Assembly: GCA_964641545.1 (NCBI GenBank)
Contig: CAZXLT010000008.1
Location: 1 to 43,596 of the forward strand
From: CAZXLT01 sp964641545
Lineage (GTDB): Bacteria > Patescibacteriota > Saccharimonadia > Saccharimonadales > AWTP1-31
DNA: 43,596 nucleotides
Direction of reading: 5' to 3'
The number at the start of each line of letters is the position of its first letter. The stretch's first letter is position 1. Made by a program: the position numbers and the translations under genes. Below the pieces are notes generated by a model that was not told the DNA's origin, did no database searches, and worked only from the letters and a program-made list of their open reading frames with translations. This document shows positions 32,030 to 40,347 of the stretch, piece after piece.

Positions 32030-33865
32030 ATGACTTCTACTACTCAAGATCCAAGTAAAATCCGCAACATTGCAATTATTGCGCATGTAGACCACGGCAA
32101 AACAACTCTTGTCGATGGGTTATTAAAACAGTCTAAAACGTTTCGTGATAATCAGGCGGAAATGAACCAAGAGCTCATTATGGACAGTGGTGACCAAGAA
32201 CGCGAACGCGGTATTACCATTACTGCAAAAGTCACCGCTGTGCAGCACGGCGAGTATCGCATAAACATTATTGATACTCCAGGACACGCAGATTTTAGTG
32301 GAGAAGTAGAGCGCACACTCAATCTAGCTGATGGTTGTATCCTGATTGTTGACGCTCAAGAAGGTCCGATGCCACAAACAAAGTTCGTACTTACAAAGGC
32401 ACTGGCTAACGAGCTGAAACCGATTGTTATCATTAATAAAATCGATAAACCGGGTGCAAGGATCAAAGAAGTCGAAGATGAGCTGGCAGACTTGTTCTTG
32501 GAGCTTGCCGTTCACGAAGATCAGCTGCATTACCCGGTATACTATGCCGTTGGTCGTTCGGGTAAATCATGGAGTACGCCGCCAGCAAATTTTGAAGAAG
32601 AAAGTGACCTGGAACCAATATTTCAGGCAATTATCAAAGATGTTCCAGCACCAGCTGTTGAGCTAGACAGGCCGTTCCAAATGCTTGTCACGGCGCTTTC
32701 GTGGGATAGTTTTAAGGGCAAATATGCAATCGGGCGTATTTCTAGGGGGCAAGTCACAGCGGGCGATCAAGTTACGCTTTGCAAAAAAGATGGTTCAGTT
32801 GCGAAGGCTAAAATAGATTCCGTGTACATGAGCCACGGAGTGAGTAAGTTTGAAGTCGAGAAGGGTGTTGCGGGTGACATTGTTCAGTTGACTGGACTAG
32901 CTGATGCGCAAATTGGTGAAACCGTCGCCGATGCCGATAACCCTGAAGCGTTGCCAGTTCTTGAAGTCGAGGCACCAACTCTAAAGATATACCTAGGACC
33001 AAACACCAGCCCTTTTAAGGGTACCGAGGGTGAATTTACGACCAGCCGACAAATTGGTGAGCGGCTTAAAAAAGAGCTCGAAACTAATGTGGGGTTGCGA
33101 GTTGAGGAAGATGGAATTGGTTTTTTGGTTTCGGGGAGGGGCGAACTACACCTTAGTGTGCTAATTGAGACAATGCGACGCGAAGGGTTTGAGTTCGAGG
33201 TTGGTCGTCCGCAAGTTGTGACGCATGAGGAAAATGGGCAAACTATGGAGCCAGTTGAAGAGGTTATTATTGAGGTTCCTGCCGAGCATGTTGGGACGGT
33301 ACAGATGGAACTAGGGTCGCGCAAAGCAGTTCTGAAAGATCAATTCGCGAGTCCTAAAGGTGTAACTAAACTGGTCTACACTATGCCTACACGAACATTG
33401 ATTGGCATGCGCAATATTCTGATGACCAATACCAAAGGGACCTTGATTATGAACTCGCTGGTTGGCGGCTATCAAGCAGAAGGGGCTGCCCTGCAACAAC
33501 TACGCAACGGTGTTTTGGTAGCATTTGAAACTGGGACAACTACCCCGTATGCACTCCAGATGGCAGAGGAACGAGGTGTTGTTTTTGTTGGTCCAGCTGT
33601 CAAGGTATATGCGGGCCAGATAGTTGGGCTTAACAAACGCGGTGACGATTTAGAGATGAATGTATGTAAAGCAAAACATCTTACCAACATGCGAAGCTCA
33701 TCAAGCGACGGAGTTGTGCAGCTTACGCCCCCAACAATTTTTAGTCTGGAAGAATGTCTGGACTTTATCGAAAACAATGAGCTGCTAGAAGTAACCCCTA
33801 AGAACCTTCGACTTCGTAAGCGCGAACTTGACCATAACCAGCGTAAGCGCCAGAACAAAACGTAA
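32030..33865 (+). CDS. typA: Ribosome-associated GTPase TypA/BipA
   Basis: This 611-residue translational GTPase binds ribosomes under stress or low temperature and helps assembly. The G domain shows G1 AHVDHGKTTL, the switch segment ERERGITI, G3 DTPGHADF, G4 INKID. It continues with the beta-barrel domain II, EF-G-like domains III and V and the TypA-specific C-terminal domain with NTKGTLIMNSLVGGYQ. Length matches the family. The next gene is a DEAD-box RNA helicase, which also supports a ribosome-assembly or cold-response neighbourhood. A terminator-like hairpin sits in its leader. Confidence 0.95.
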   Translation: MTSTTQDPSKIRNIAIIAHVDHGKTTLVDGLLKQSKTFRDNQAEMNQELIMDSGDQERERGITITAKVTAVQHGEYRINIIDTPGHADFSGEVERTLNLADGCILIVDAQEGPMPQTKFVLTKALANELKPIVIINKIDKPGARIKEVEDELADLFLELAVHEDQLHYPVYYAVGRSGKSWSTPPANFEEESDLEPIFQAIIKDVPAPAVELDRPFQMLVTALSWDSFKGKYAIGRISRGQVTAGDQVTLCKKDGSVAKAKIDSVYMSHGVSKFEVEKGVAGDIVQLTGLADAQIGETVADADNPEALPVLEVEAPTLKIYLGPNTSPFKGTEGEFTTSRQIGERLKKELETNVGLRVEEDGIGFLVSGRGELHLSVLIETMRREGFEFEVGRPQVVTHEENGQTMEPVEEVIIEVPAEHVGTVQMELGSRKAVLKDQFASPKGVTKLVYTMPTRTLIGMRNILMTNTKGTLIMNSLVGGYQAEGAALQQLRNGVLVAFETGTTTPYALQMAEERGVVFVGPAVKVYAGQIVGLNKRGDDLEMNVCKAKHLTNMRSSSSDGVVQLTPPTIFSLEECLDFIENNELLEVTPKNLRLRKRELDHNQRKRQNKT

Positions 33866-33872
33866 GCGCATT

Positions 33873-33901
33873 TTGACAATGCAACAAAATCGTGCTACAG
33901 T
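33873..33901 (+). promoter_or_regulatory. Promoter of the DEAD-box helicase gene
   Basis: A perfect TTGACA (33873-33878), a 17-base spacer and TACAGT (33896-33901) with TGC before it. Transcription would start near 33908 and give a leader of about 97 bases. Confidence 0.8.
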
Positions 33902-33941
33902 GTAGGTAATTGTTTTTATGAATCCGGGTTTGTGTAGATAG

Positions 33942-33972
33942 TATTCTCGAATTTTCTAAGCAAGCGAGAATA
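33942..33972 (+). promoter_or_regulatory. Hairpin in the DEAD-box helicase leader
   Basis: TATTCTCG (33942-33949) and CGAGAATA (33965-33972) form an 8-bp stem with a 15-base loop. It is followed by an AAAGGA ribosome binding site (33989-33994), 10 bases before the ATG. Long structured leaders are common on cold-induced RNA helicases, so it may be a temperature-responsive or self-regulating element. Confidence 0.5.
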
Positions 33973-34004
33973 ACTAACACAATAAACAAAAGGATTCTTT
34001 TTTT

Positions 34005-35207
34005 ATGTCAAACTCATTTCGTAGCACTCGTCCATCTGCTTTTGGTGGCCGAAATCGTGGGCCTCGCTATCCCAGATCAAATTTTAAAGGACGAAGTAAA
34101 AGTCAGTATATTGACCCGGCTCGTTTCATTCGCTCGGCCAAAAGTACACAGTCTCAAGAATACGTACCTTCACATCAATTTGCTGACTTCGCAGTGCACG
34201 ACTTACTTAAGTCTAATCTCAACAGTAAGGGCTATGTGACGCCGTCACCAATTCAAGATCAGACAATTCCAAAAGCGTTAAATGGACAAGATGTCATTGG
34301 AATCGCTAATACGGGGACAGGAAAAACTGCGGCTTTTGCTGTACCAATTTTAGACAAGTTGATGAAAGATACCACTGCCCACGCATTGATAATTGCTCCA
34401 ACACGGGAGCTGGCGCAACAGATTGAAGCTGAGTGTAAGGCAATTGCTCGCGGCAGTCGTTTAACCGGCGCGGTATTGATTGGCGGTGCAGGTATGGGCT
34501 CACAACTACGTGATCTGCGCTCTAAGCCGCGAGTCGTAATTGGTACGCCTGGGCGAATCAAGGATCATATCGAACGCGGTACGTTGAAGCTTGAAAAGTT
34601 TAACATGGTCGTTCTAGATGAAGTAGACCGAATGCTCGACATGGGCTTCGTAAACGATGTTCGCGAAATCTTAGGGCAGCTTCATATAGCTCGGCAGTCG
34701 TTCTTTTTTTCTGCAACTCTTGACGCTCGTGTCAAAGGATTGATCCAAACATTTGCGAACGATCCAGTAACGGTCATGGTTAAGACTGGCGACACTAGTG
34801 ACAACGTCAACCAAGATATTGTCCGCGTGGCGGGGAGTAGCGAAAAAATTGCCAAACTGCACGATATTTTAATAGATCCCAATGTAGGCAAGACCATTGT
34901 CTTTGACTCTACTCAGCGTAGTGTCGAACGGTTGAGCAAGGAATTGTTAGAGCGTGGTTTTGAGGCTGATGCCATTCATGGCGGTAAGTCGCAGGGTCAG
35001 CGCCAGCGTGCGCTCGATCGGTTTAAGAAAAACCACGTCAACATCCTCGTTGCCACAGACGTTGCGGCTCGCGGTATTGATGTGGCAGACATTACACATG
35101 TTATAAACTTTTCGCAGCCCCAAACATACGAAGACTACATTCATCGTGTTGGTCGTGCTGGTCGTGCTGGGCGTGTCGGGCACGCACTGACCTTTGTCGA
35201 ACGCTAG
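34005..35207 (+). CDS. DEAD-box RNA helicase
   Basis: This 400-residue ATP-dependent RNA helicase has a basic Ser/Arg-rich N-terminal tail and the full motif set: Q motif SPIQDQT, motif I ANTGTGKT, Ia PTRELAQQ, GG, Ib TPGR, motif II DEVD (in place of DEAD), III SAT, IV VFDS, V ATDVAARGID, VI HRVGRAGRAGR. It ends right after motif VI, without the usual C-terminal RNA-binding extension, so RNA contacts may come from the basic N-terminus. It probably helps ribosome assembly or RNA decay. A strong promoter and structured leader precede it. Confidence 0.92.
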   Translation: MSNSFRSTRPSAFGGRNRGPRYPRSNFKGRSKSQYIDPARFIRSAKSTQSQEYVPSHQFADFAVHDLLKSNLNSKGYVTPSPIQDQTIPKALNGQDVIGIANTGTGKTAAFAVPILDKLMKDTTAHALIIAPTRELAQQIEAECKAIARGSRLTGAVLIGGAGMGSQLRDLRSKPRVVIGTPGRIKDHIERGTLKLEKFNMVVLDEVDRMLDMGFVNDVREILGQLHIARQSFFFSATLDARVKGLIQTFANDPVTVMVKTGDTSDNVNQDIVRVAGSSEKIAKLHDILIDPNVGKTIVFDSTQRSVERLSKELLERGFEADAIHGGKSQGQRQRALDRFKKNHVNILVATDVAARGIDVADITHVINFSQPQTYEDYIHRVGRAGRAGRVGHALTFVER

Positions 35208-35296
35208 TTGTTATTTTGTAATAAATCGACGATTAACTTGCAATTGTCTAAACTTGGGAGTAGAACAATATGTATTGTTTTAGAAAAGGAAACCTC

Positions 35297-35611
35297 ATGT
35301 TTTTTAAAGATAGGATTAGCGGGCAGCTTCATGGGATTGAATTTGGAACACCACTTGAAGGTGGCGAGCCCATCCCCATTGAGTGTGGCAGGAACGCGGT
35401 TGGGAGCGTAAGGCTGGAAGAAGAAAGCGGTGAAAGCGTTCGAGCGATACCAGTAGGGTTGCTCGTAGACGGTTATGAAATTGTACCTGTAGATGCTACA
35501 GACGCTACAGAATTACTTTATTCGGGTGACCCCAGAGTTCGGCAGCCTGGTGCAGCGATTGACTTCGAGGATATTGGTAATATGCAAGGTGCCACGGCAG
35601 CAGAGTTCTAG
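35297..35611 (+). CDS. Hypothetical acidic protein
   Basis: I do not recognise this 104-residue protein. It is acidic with mixed strands and no membrane segment (HGIEFGTPLEGGEPIPIE, GSVRLEEESGESV). ATG 35297 has AAGG about 8 bases upstream. An in-frame ATG at 35270 would add nine residues. Its TAG stop shares the palindrome CTAG with the stop of the convergent gene, a four-base overlap. Confidence 0.5.
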   Translation: MFFKDRISGQLHGIEFGTPLEGGEPIPIECGRNAVGSVRLEEESGESVRAIPVGLLVDGYEIVPVDATDATELLYSGDPRVRQPGAAIDFEDIGNMQGATAAEF

Positions 35612-35973
35612 AGTGAATTTTTGTTTTGTAACATCGAAAATATAACTATTACTAACATAAAAACAAACAATGCATGTAACCAGTGAAACAGGTCGAATAA
35701 AACGGCTTCTAAAATAATCCAGTCAACAGCGAGAAAACAGTACAGTAAAACACGTCGTCGGCTAAACAAGCGCGAGGAATTAAGAACCAGCGGAATAACT
35801 CCATAGCCAAAACCGAGCACAATTCCGGGGATCAAATAATTGCTAACCGGAGTTTTGTCTAGCCAGGCGAGCTGCATATTGACTAGGCTGCCATCGGGTT
35901 TAGCCAGCATAAGCATGCCCGCTACAAGCCCTAGTATCCCAGTGAGTGCAAATAGTTTTCGGCCAGTATGCAT
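35608..35973 (-). CDS. Four-helix membrane protein, unknown
   Basis: The 121-residue product has four hydrophobic helices separated by short loops (LFALTGILGLVAGMLML, YLIPGIVLGFGYGVIPLVL, LLYCFLAVDWIILEAVLF, HALFVFMLVIVIFSML). No family is recognised. The ATG at 35973 is preferred over the longer frame start at 36075. On the minus strand CATACT (35985-35980), with TGT before it and TTAACG 17 bases further, ends six bases before that ATG. The longer version would have to start upstream of its own promoter. Confidence 0.55.
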   Translation of the reverse strand: MHTGRKLFALTGILGLVAGMLMLAKPDGSLVNMQLAWLDKTPVSNYLIPGIVLGFGYGVIPLVLNSSRLFSRRRVLLYCFLAVDWIILEAVLFDLFHWLHALFVFMLVIVIFSMLQNKNSL

Positions 35974-36048
35974 AAAGAAAGTATGACACTCTGTTGAGTT
36001 TTCGTTAAGTTCTTGACGTGTGTCCAATAAGTATCTTAGGCTGAAGGG

Positions 36049-37338
36049 ATGGTACGACAACGTAACTGGTTGCAAAATCTAACTCGCCGGATCAGCGGGC
36101 ACCAAGGGGCACTGGATAAAAAAACAGTCCAGGACGCGCTCAACTATATAGAAGCGTACTGGGAGCGCCTTACGTTCGAACAGAAGAAAGACGTGGGGAC
36201 CGTTATCGGTTTGCCGCATCCATATATTCTTCCGGCGAACGACCCAAAAGCGCTGTTTACTCTTAAAGAGCAATATTATTGGGACAGTTATTTTAATTCA
36301 ATTGGGTTAGCCGGAACAAAGCACCAGGCGGTGGTTGAAGGAATGCTGGAAAACCTGTTGCATTTGTTTGAGCGGTTTCATTTCGTTCCAAACGCTAGCC
36401 GTATGCATCATATGAGCCATTCCCAGCCGCCTATACTAACTTCATTTATTCGACTTGTGTATGACTCTGGTGGCAAGGACACCGCTTGGCTGAAGCGTAA
36501 AATGAACGTGGCCGAGCGCGAATACAGCACAGTATGGACGAGTACTCAGCACCCCTTTTGGCACGACGTATTTCACGGTCTTTCGCGGTACTACGACATT
36601 AATGTCTTGCATGATCTCGCAGAGGCAGAAAGTGGCTGGGATATGACTCCTCGCTTTGAGCGCAAATGCTTGGACTACCTACCGATTGACTTAAACTGCT
36701 TGCTCTACAAGTATGAAATGGATTTTGCGTGGGCTGCTCGACAATGCAATAATGATGCAGACGAAAAAAAATGGGTAAAGCGTGCACAAAAACGCCAACA
36801 CAACATCAATAAGTTTATGTGGCATAAACGGCGTGGGTTTTTCTTTGACTATAACTACAAAAAGCGTGAAAAAGGCAGAAGCTGGTCGTTGGCTGGCTTT
36901 TTCCCTATGTGGGTTGGTATGGCGAGCGAGGACCAGGCAGCTCGAATGGTTAAACATCTTGATAAATTTGAATATGCCGGCGGACTTGTTGTCACAACCA
37001 AGCCATTGATCGATATGAGTATTTTTGGATCAATGAAAACCCAGTGGGCGTATCCAAATGGATGGGCGCCACTAAACTGGGTCGTCGTTGAGGCGTTAAA
37101 AAAATATGGATACGAAGAACATGCCGAACGAATTGCAAAGAAATGGCTTCACGGCAATTTATTATGGTATGAGCGCCACGGAGAATTTTTAGAGAAATAC
37201 AATGTTGTTAACCCAACCAGACACCCCGTTGAAGGCTTGTATCCAGGGCAAGCTGGCTTTGGTTGGACTAATTCGATCTTTATTGCACTAAGCAACGAGT
37301 ACGTTCTGAAGTCTAGTGATGTAGAAACAGAAGCTTAA
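36049..37338 (+). CDS. Trehalase-family (GH37-like) glycoside hydrolase
   Basis: This 429-residue (alpha/alpha)6-barrel protein shows trehalase signature 1 as LKEQYYWDSYF and signature 2 as TQWAYPNGWAPLNW. The general-acid aspartate is D198 in ESGWDMTPR. The C-terminal GFGWTNS is present, but the glutamate of the family's GGEY motif is replaced by leucine (GLYPGQAGFGWTN). A glutamate sits two residues earlier (E395). It has no signal peptide, so it is likely cytoplasmic and cleaves trehalose or a related glucoside. No Shine-Dalgarno site is clear. Its last 26 bases overlap the convergent membrane-protein gene. Confidence 0.75.
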   Translation: MVRQRNWLQNLTRRISGHQGALDKKTVQDALNYIEAYWERLTFEQKKDVGTVIGLPHPYILPANDPKALFTLKEQYYWDSYFNSIGLAGTKHQAVVEGMLENLLHLFERFHFVPNASRMHHMSHSQPPILTSFIRLVYDSGGKDTAWLKRKMNVAEREYSTVWTSTQHPFWHDVFHGLSRYYDINVLHDLAEAESGWDMTPRFERKCLDYLPIDLNCLLYKYEMDFAWAARQCNNDADEKKWVKRAQKRQHNINKFMWHKRRGFFFDYNYKKREKGRSWSLAGFFPMWVGMASEDQAARMVKHLDKFEYAGGLVVTTKPLIDMSIFGSMKTQWAYPNGWAPLNWVVVEALKKYGYEEHAERIAKKWLHGNLLWYERHGEFLEKYNVVNPTRHPVEGLYPGQAGFGWTNSIFIALSNEYVLKSSDVETEA

Positions 37339-38155
37339 ACGCTTCAACAATACCCCAGATTCCCAATACTACAAACGCGATGCTTCCAAGCAAAGAAATG
37401 ATGGGATTTTTCACAGCCTTTATAGTTCGGGCGGGGGAAATATACAAAAAGATATTTAGGATCATGTGCCCAAAGAACACACCGATAGCAAATCCATACA
37501 CATTAACGATATTGAATAGCGGTACGTAGCCAGCAAAGTCGTCTAGCCCTAGAATAAAAGGCACAGTAAACGACATAGCCAACAGTGCACCGAACGTTTT
37601 ACTAGATTTTACTTTGAGCGAGTGAGAGGGAACGATTTTAGATAAAAATGGGCGTGTGACTTTGTTCACGAATAAAATCACGTGCTCAAAATTTTGTACG
37701 CCCCGGCGGAACCACCTAGGATACTTTTTATCTTCGTGGTCGACATGTTCTAAGCCGTCTTCGGCAAGACGGAATAATACTAAGCCAGCGACAAAGACCA
37801 TTATTGCAAGCAGCCAGTTAACTTCTTTAAAGAAAGCCCAAATTGCTAGAATTGCAAACGTACCGACGGCATTACCAAGGGCAGTGCCAATTTCGATTCC
37901 AATTCTTCCGCGCAACCCACGGTTTTGATCCATGAGTCGTCCAATAAAGATTGCGAAGTCGATAGCCGTTTTGAGGTAGATGGTCATTCCAACCAAAATA
38001 TCCTGTGGTCGGATATGCATATGAATTTTTTCACTACCAACTTTGTTAAGTAGGTGTATCTCGCCCCATAAAATAGCTACCATTGCTAAAAATGTGACAA
38101 CGGTCAGAGTTAGCGCAATCGCCTGGTCGCGCACTACGGTTTTTGCTGTGCTCAT
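37313..38155 (-). CDS. Polytopic membrane protein, unknown
   Basis: This 280-residue protein has about seven membrane helices and no signal peptide. The segment AIDFAIFIGRLMDQNRGLRGRIGIEIGTALGN, read in parts, resembles the ion-binding helix pair of TerC/LysE-like transporters, with a second pseudo-symmetric stretch FILGLDDFAGYVPLFN. I cannot place it with confidence. The ATG at 38155 lies 8 bases after an extended -10 box on the minus strand (TGATACAAT), whereas the upstream ATG at 38173 overlaps that promoter. It overlaps the trehalase-like gene tail to tail. Confidence 0.5.
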   Translation of the reverse strand: MSTAKTVVRDQAIALTLTVVTFLAMVAILWGEIHLLNKVGSEKIHMHIRPQDILVGMTIYLKTAIDFAIFIGRLMDQNRGLRGRIGIEIGTALGNAVGTFAILAIWAFFKEVNWLLAIMVFVAGLVLFRLAEDGLEHVDHEDKKYPRWFRRGVQNFEHVILFVNKVTRPFLSKIVPSHSLKVKSSKTFGALLAMSFTVPFILGLDDFAGYVPLFNIVNVYGFAIGVFFGHMILNIFLYISPARTIKAVKNPIISLLGSIAFVVLGIWGIVEAFKLLFLHH

Positions 38156-38163
38156 CTGTTGAG

Positions 38164-38172
38164 ATTGTATCA
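38164..38172 (-). promoter_or_regulatory. Extended -10 promoter of the membrane-protein gene
   Basis: TGATACAAT on the minus strand (TACAAT at 38169-38164). The start codon at 38155 is 8 bases downstream. Confidence 0.5.
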
Positions 38173-38249
38173 TACTGGCGGTATACTATTGATAATGAGA
38201 AAAGCGAGTCATTGCATAACCAACACGATGATGCCGATCACTATGCCCC

Positions 38250-38275
38250 TGCGGGCATAGCTTTTCTATTCCTTT
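38250..38275 (+). terminator. Hairpin upstream of metG
   Basis: CTATGCCC and GGGCATAG form an 8-bp stem around CTGC, followed by a broken T-rich tract (CTTTTCTATTCC). It lies downstream of TATACT (38182-38187) and before the metG -10 box, so it may end a short RNA. The rest of 38174-38325 shows no gene. Confidence 0.45.
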
Positions 38276-38313
38276 TATGTTGCGGTTGATTTCATTTTAA
38301 GTACAGCGAAAGG

Positions 38314-38319
38314 TACAAT
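38314..38319 (+). promoter_or_regulatory. -10 box of metG
   Basis: TACAAT ends six bases before the metG ATG. There is no Shine-Dalgarno site, so the start looks leaderless. Confidence 0.5.
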
Positions 38320-38325
38320 ACACCT

Positions 38326-39818
38326 ATGAATTATTTGGTAACTACATCCATTCCTTATGTGAACGGTGAACCACATATTGGTTTTGGTATGGAGCTTGTC
38401 ATGGCGGACGTTCTCGCCAGAGCTGCCCGAAAACAAGGTAAGTCAGTGATCTACACAACGGGGACCGATGAGCATGGCGGCAAAATAGCCGAGAAAGCGC
38501 AAGAACTCAAACTTACGCCAAAGGCTTTAGCGGACCAAATGAGTGATAAATTTCGAAGTCTCAGCGAGCTACTAAACATCAGTAACGACCGTTTTGTTCG
38601 CACGACCGACAAAGCACACGAAGAGCGAGCGCAGATAATTTGGAAACAGCTTGCCAAGGATATTTATAAGAGCAAGTATATTGGTCTTTATTGCACAGGT
38701 TGCGAGGCCTTTGTAACCGAAACCGTCGCCAAAGAAAATAAAGGCGTTTGCCCAATTCATAAAAAACCGTATGAAAAAATTGAAGAAGAAAACTATTTCT
38801 TCAAGCTGAGTGCATACAGCGAAAAAATCCGTGCAGAGATTGAATCGGGTGATCTTCTAATCGTTCCAGAAAGACGGAGAAACGAGATCCTGAGCGTCAT
38901 CAAAGAAGGACTTGAGGATGTAAGTATTAGCCGGCCAAAAGATAAGATTAGCTGGGGTATTCCTGTGCCTGGGGACAAAGAACAGGTTATGTATGTGTGG
39001 TTTGAAGCGTTAATGAACTATATTACGGTGCTTGGCTACCCCGAACACAAAGATTATAAGGAATTTTGGCCAGCCAATGTACAGGTGATTGGTAAGGATA
39101 TTATTCGTCACCACGCAGCGATGTGGCCGGGTATGTTGCTCGGTCTTGGCGTCGCACTGCCAAAAGCGCTCTATGTGCATGGGTTTATAAATATTAATAA
39201 TCANNNNNNNNNNATGGCCTGGTGAACGATGAGAATAATCAAAAAATGAGCAAATCGAGCGGGACCTTTGTTACCCCAGCAGATGTCGTAAAAAAATATT
39301 CTGCAGATGTCTTTCGTTACTACATTCTTCGGCACATTCCTAGCTACGACGATGGTGACTTTAGTTGGGAGCTGCTTGAGAACGCATACAATAACGAATT
39401 GGCAAACGAACTGGGAAACGCGGTTCAACGAACGGCTGCCATGATCCAGAAATACCAGAACGGCATAATCGGTGAAATACCGCCGCCGAATCACGACAAC
39501 GCTCCATATTGGGCAGCGTTGAACTATTGCAAATTCGACCGCGCTCTCGACGAAGTGTGGGAACAGGTCCGGGGGCTGAATCAGTATGTAGACGAAGAAA
39601 AGCCTTGGGAATTGGCCAAGGTTGACGATAAAGATCATCTACAAGAGGTGCTTGCTTATCAAGCAGGCTGCTTGCTAGAAATTGCTGAACTGCTTGAGCC
39701 ATTCATGCCTGAAACTTCTATTAAAATCCGCCACATCTTTGAAGAAGGCGTAGTCCGTGCTCCGGAAACTACCTTGTTCCCGAAGCACGAAACTGGTGTG
39801 AAGCCTAAGAAAGCTTAG
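38326..39818 (+). CDS. metG: Methionyl-tRNA synthetase, interrupted by an assembly gap
   Basis: This class I enzyme charges tRNA-Met. The N-terminal part has the HIGH motif as PHIGF, the acceptor-editing region TGTDEHG, a zinc-type knuckle (CTGC and CPIH), and WGIPVPG with VWFEALMNY. After a run of 10 N (39204-39213) the frame resumes with GLVNDENNQKMSKSSGT (KMSKS loop) and the helical anticodon-binding domain to the stop at 39818. The halves are in different frames with the given 10 N, so the placeholder has the wrong length. I treat it as one intact gene of about 495 residues without the C-terminal dimerisation domain. The start is leaderless in type. Confidence 0.9.
39204..39213. other. 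Run of N inside metG
   Basis: Ten N. To keep metG in frame the true gap length must be two more than a multiple of three, so 10 cannot be correct. Confidence 0.9.
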
Positions 39819-39825
39819 TACCGTC

Positions 39826-40002
39826 CTATAACCAATTAGAACTTGTTCGTAGGCTCCGATACAATACCCATCGCGCCAAGAACGGCAGCGGAGCGTTAAA
39901 GGCCATTTGCCTCCATATCCTATCTTTTTGTTGTCTAGTTAGCTCTGGCTGATCAAGGTAGGGTAGTGCTACCTTCTCTAGCTCTATATCAAAAGTCTTC
40001 AT
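39826..40002 (-). CDS. Small hypothetical protein (58 residues)
   Basis: A 58-residue frame with helical, mixed-charge content: MKTFDIELEKVALPYLD, then QPELTRQQKDRIWRQMAF and a basic end with LARWVLYRSLRTSSNWL. The family is not recognised. Its ATG lies 14 bases inside the upstream gene, so it is translated by coupling. It ends just after the metG stop on the other strand. Regular amino-acid composition and operon position support it as real. Confidence 0.5.
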   Translation of the reverse strand: MKTFDIELEKVALPYLDQPELTRQQKDRIWRQMAFNAPLPFLARWVLYRSLRTSSNWL

Positions 40003-40238
40003 GACGTGCCCTCAATTCTTCTTGCTTTCTTTTGTTGTGTTCCCGGACGACCGCTCGTCGTGCTTTCATGAGCTGGTCAAGATGCCAAATATGGCCCCCA
40101 AGATTAATTTGACGCTTCTGTGTATTCGAAAGATTCGTCCTCCAGGTAACAGCTGGCGATCCNNNNNNNNNNCGTATTGATCTGATTTGTCCCCATAGCA
40201 GGTGCTCCAAAATCAATAGTAAGAGTTTGTGTGCTCAT
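39989..40238 (-). CDS. Small basic hypothetical protein, interrupted by an assembly gap
   Basis: The ATG at 40238 has a strong Shine-Dalgarno site (AAGGAGGG, 6 bases away) and opens with MSTQTLTIDFGAPAMGTNQ. A run of 10 N (40163-40172) follows, then GSPAVTWRTNLSNTQKRQIN and a basic helical tail (KARRAVVREHNKRKQEELRARHEDF, in part) to TGA at 39989. The halves are in different frames with 10 N, so the gap length is artificial. About 80 residues, not recognised. The arginine/lysine-rich end could bind nucleic acid. It heads a two-gene unit behind a strongly palindromic promoter and is probably controlled by the NrtR-like regulator next door. Confidence 0.6.
40163..40172. other. Run of N inside the small basic gene
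   Basis: Ten N. The true gap must be a multiple of three for the flanking frames to join. Confidence 0.9.
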
Positions 40239-40257
40239 ACGACCCTCCTTCGTCTTT

Positions 40258-40310
40258 ACACTACTTTGCGATTTAAGTATGTTCCATACTTAGTGTAGTG
40301 TCAACACTAA
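40258..40310 (-). promoter_or_regulatory. Promoter with nested palindromic operators
   Basis: On the minus strand TTGACA (40304-40299) and CATACT (40281-40276) are spaced 17 bases. TAAGTATG (40274-40281) and CATACTTA (40285-40292) are perfect 8-bp arms around a 3-base centre, covering the -10 box. TTAGTGT (40290-40296) and ACACTAA (40304-40310) are perfect 7-bp arms covering the -35 box. ACACTAC (40258-40264) and GTAGTGT (40295-40301) form an outer pair. Confidence 0.7.
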
Positions 40311-40347
40311 TATAAAATTATACTGTGGATAACCCACGTTTAACAGA

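Noticed and set aside
35208..35411. Plus-strand frame after the DEAD-box gene
   Set aside because: It overlaps the better supported 35297-35611 gene in another frame and has no ribosome binding site or protein-like composition.
38174..38325. T-box or other tRNA-sensing leader for metG
   Set aside because: No T-box sequence or antiterminator fold is visible, and a -10 box lies directly before the metG start.
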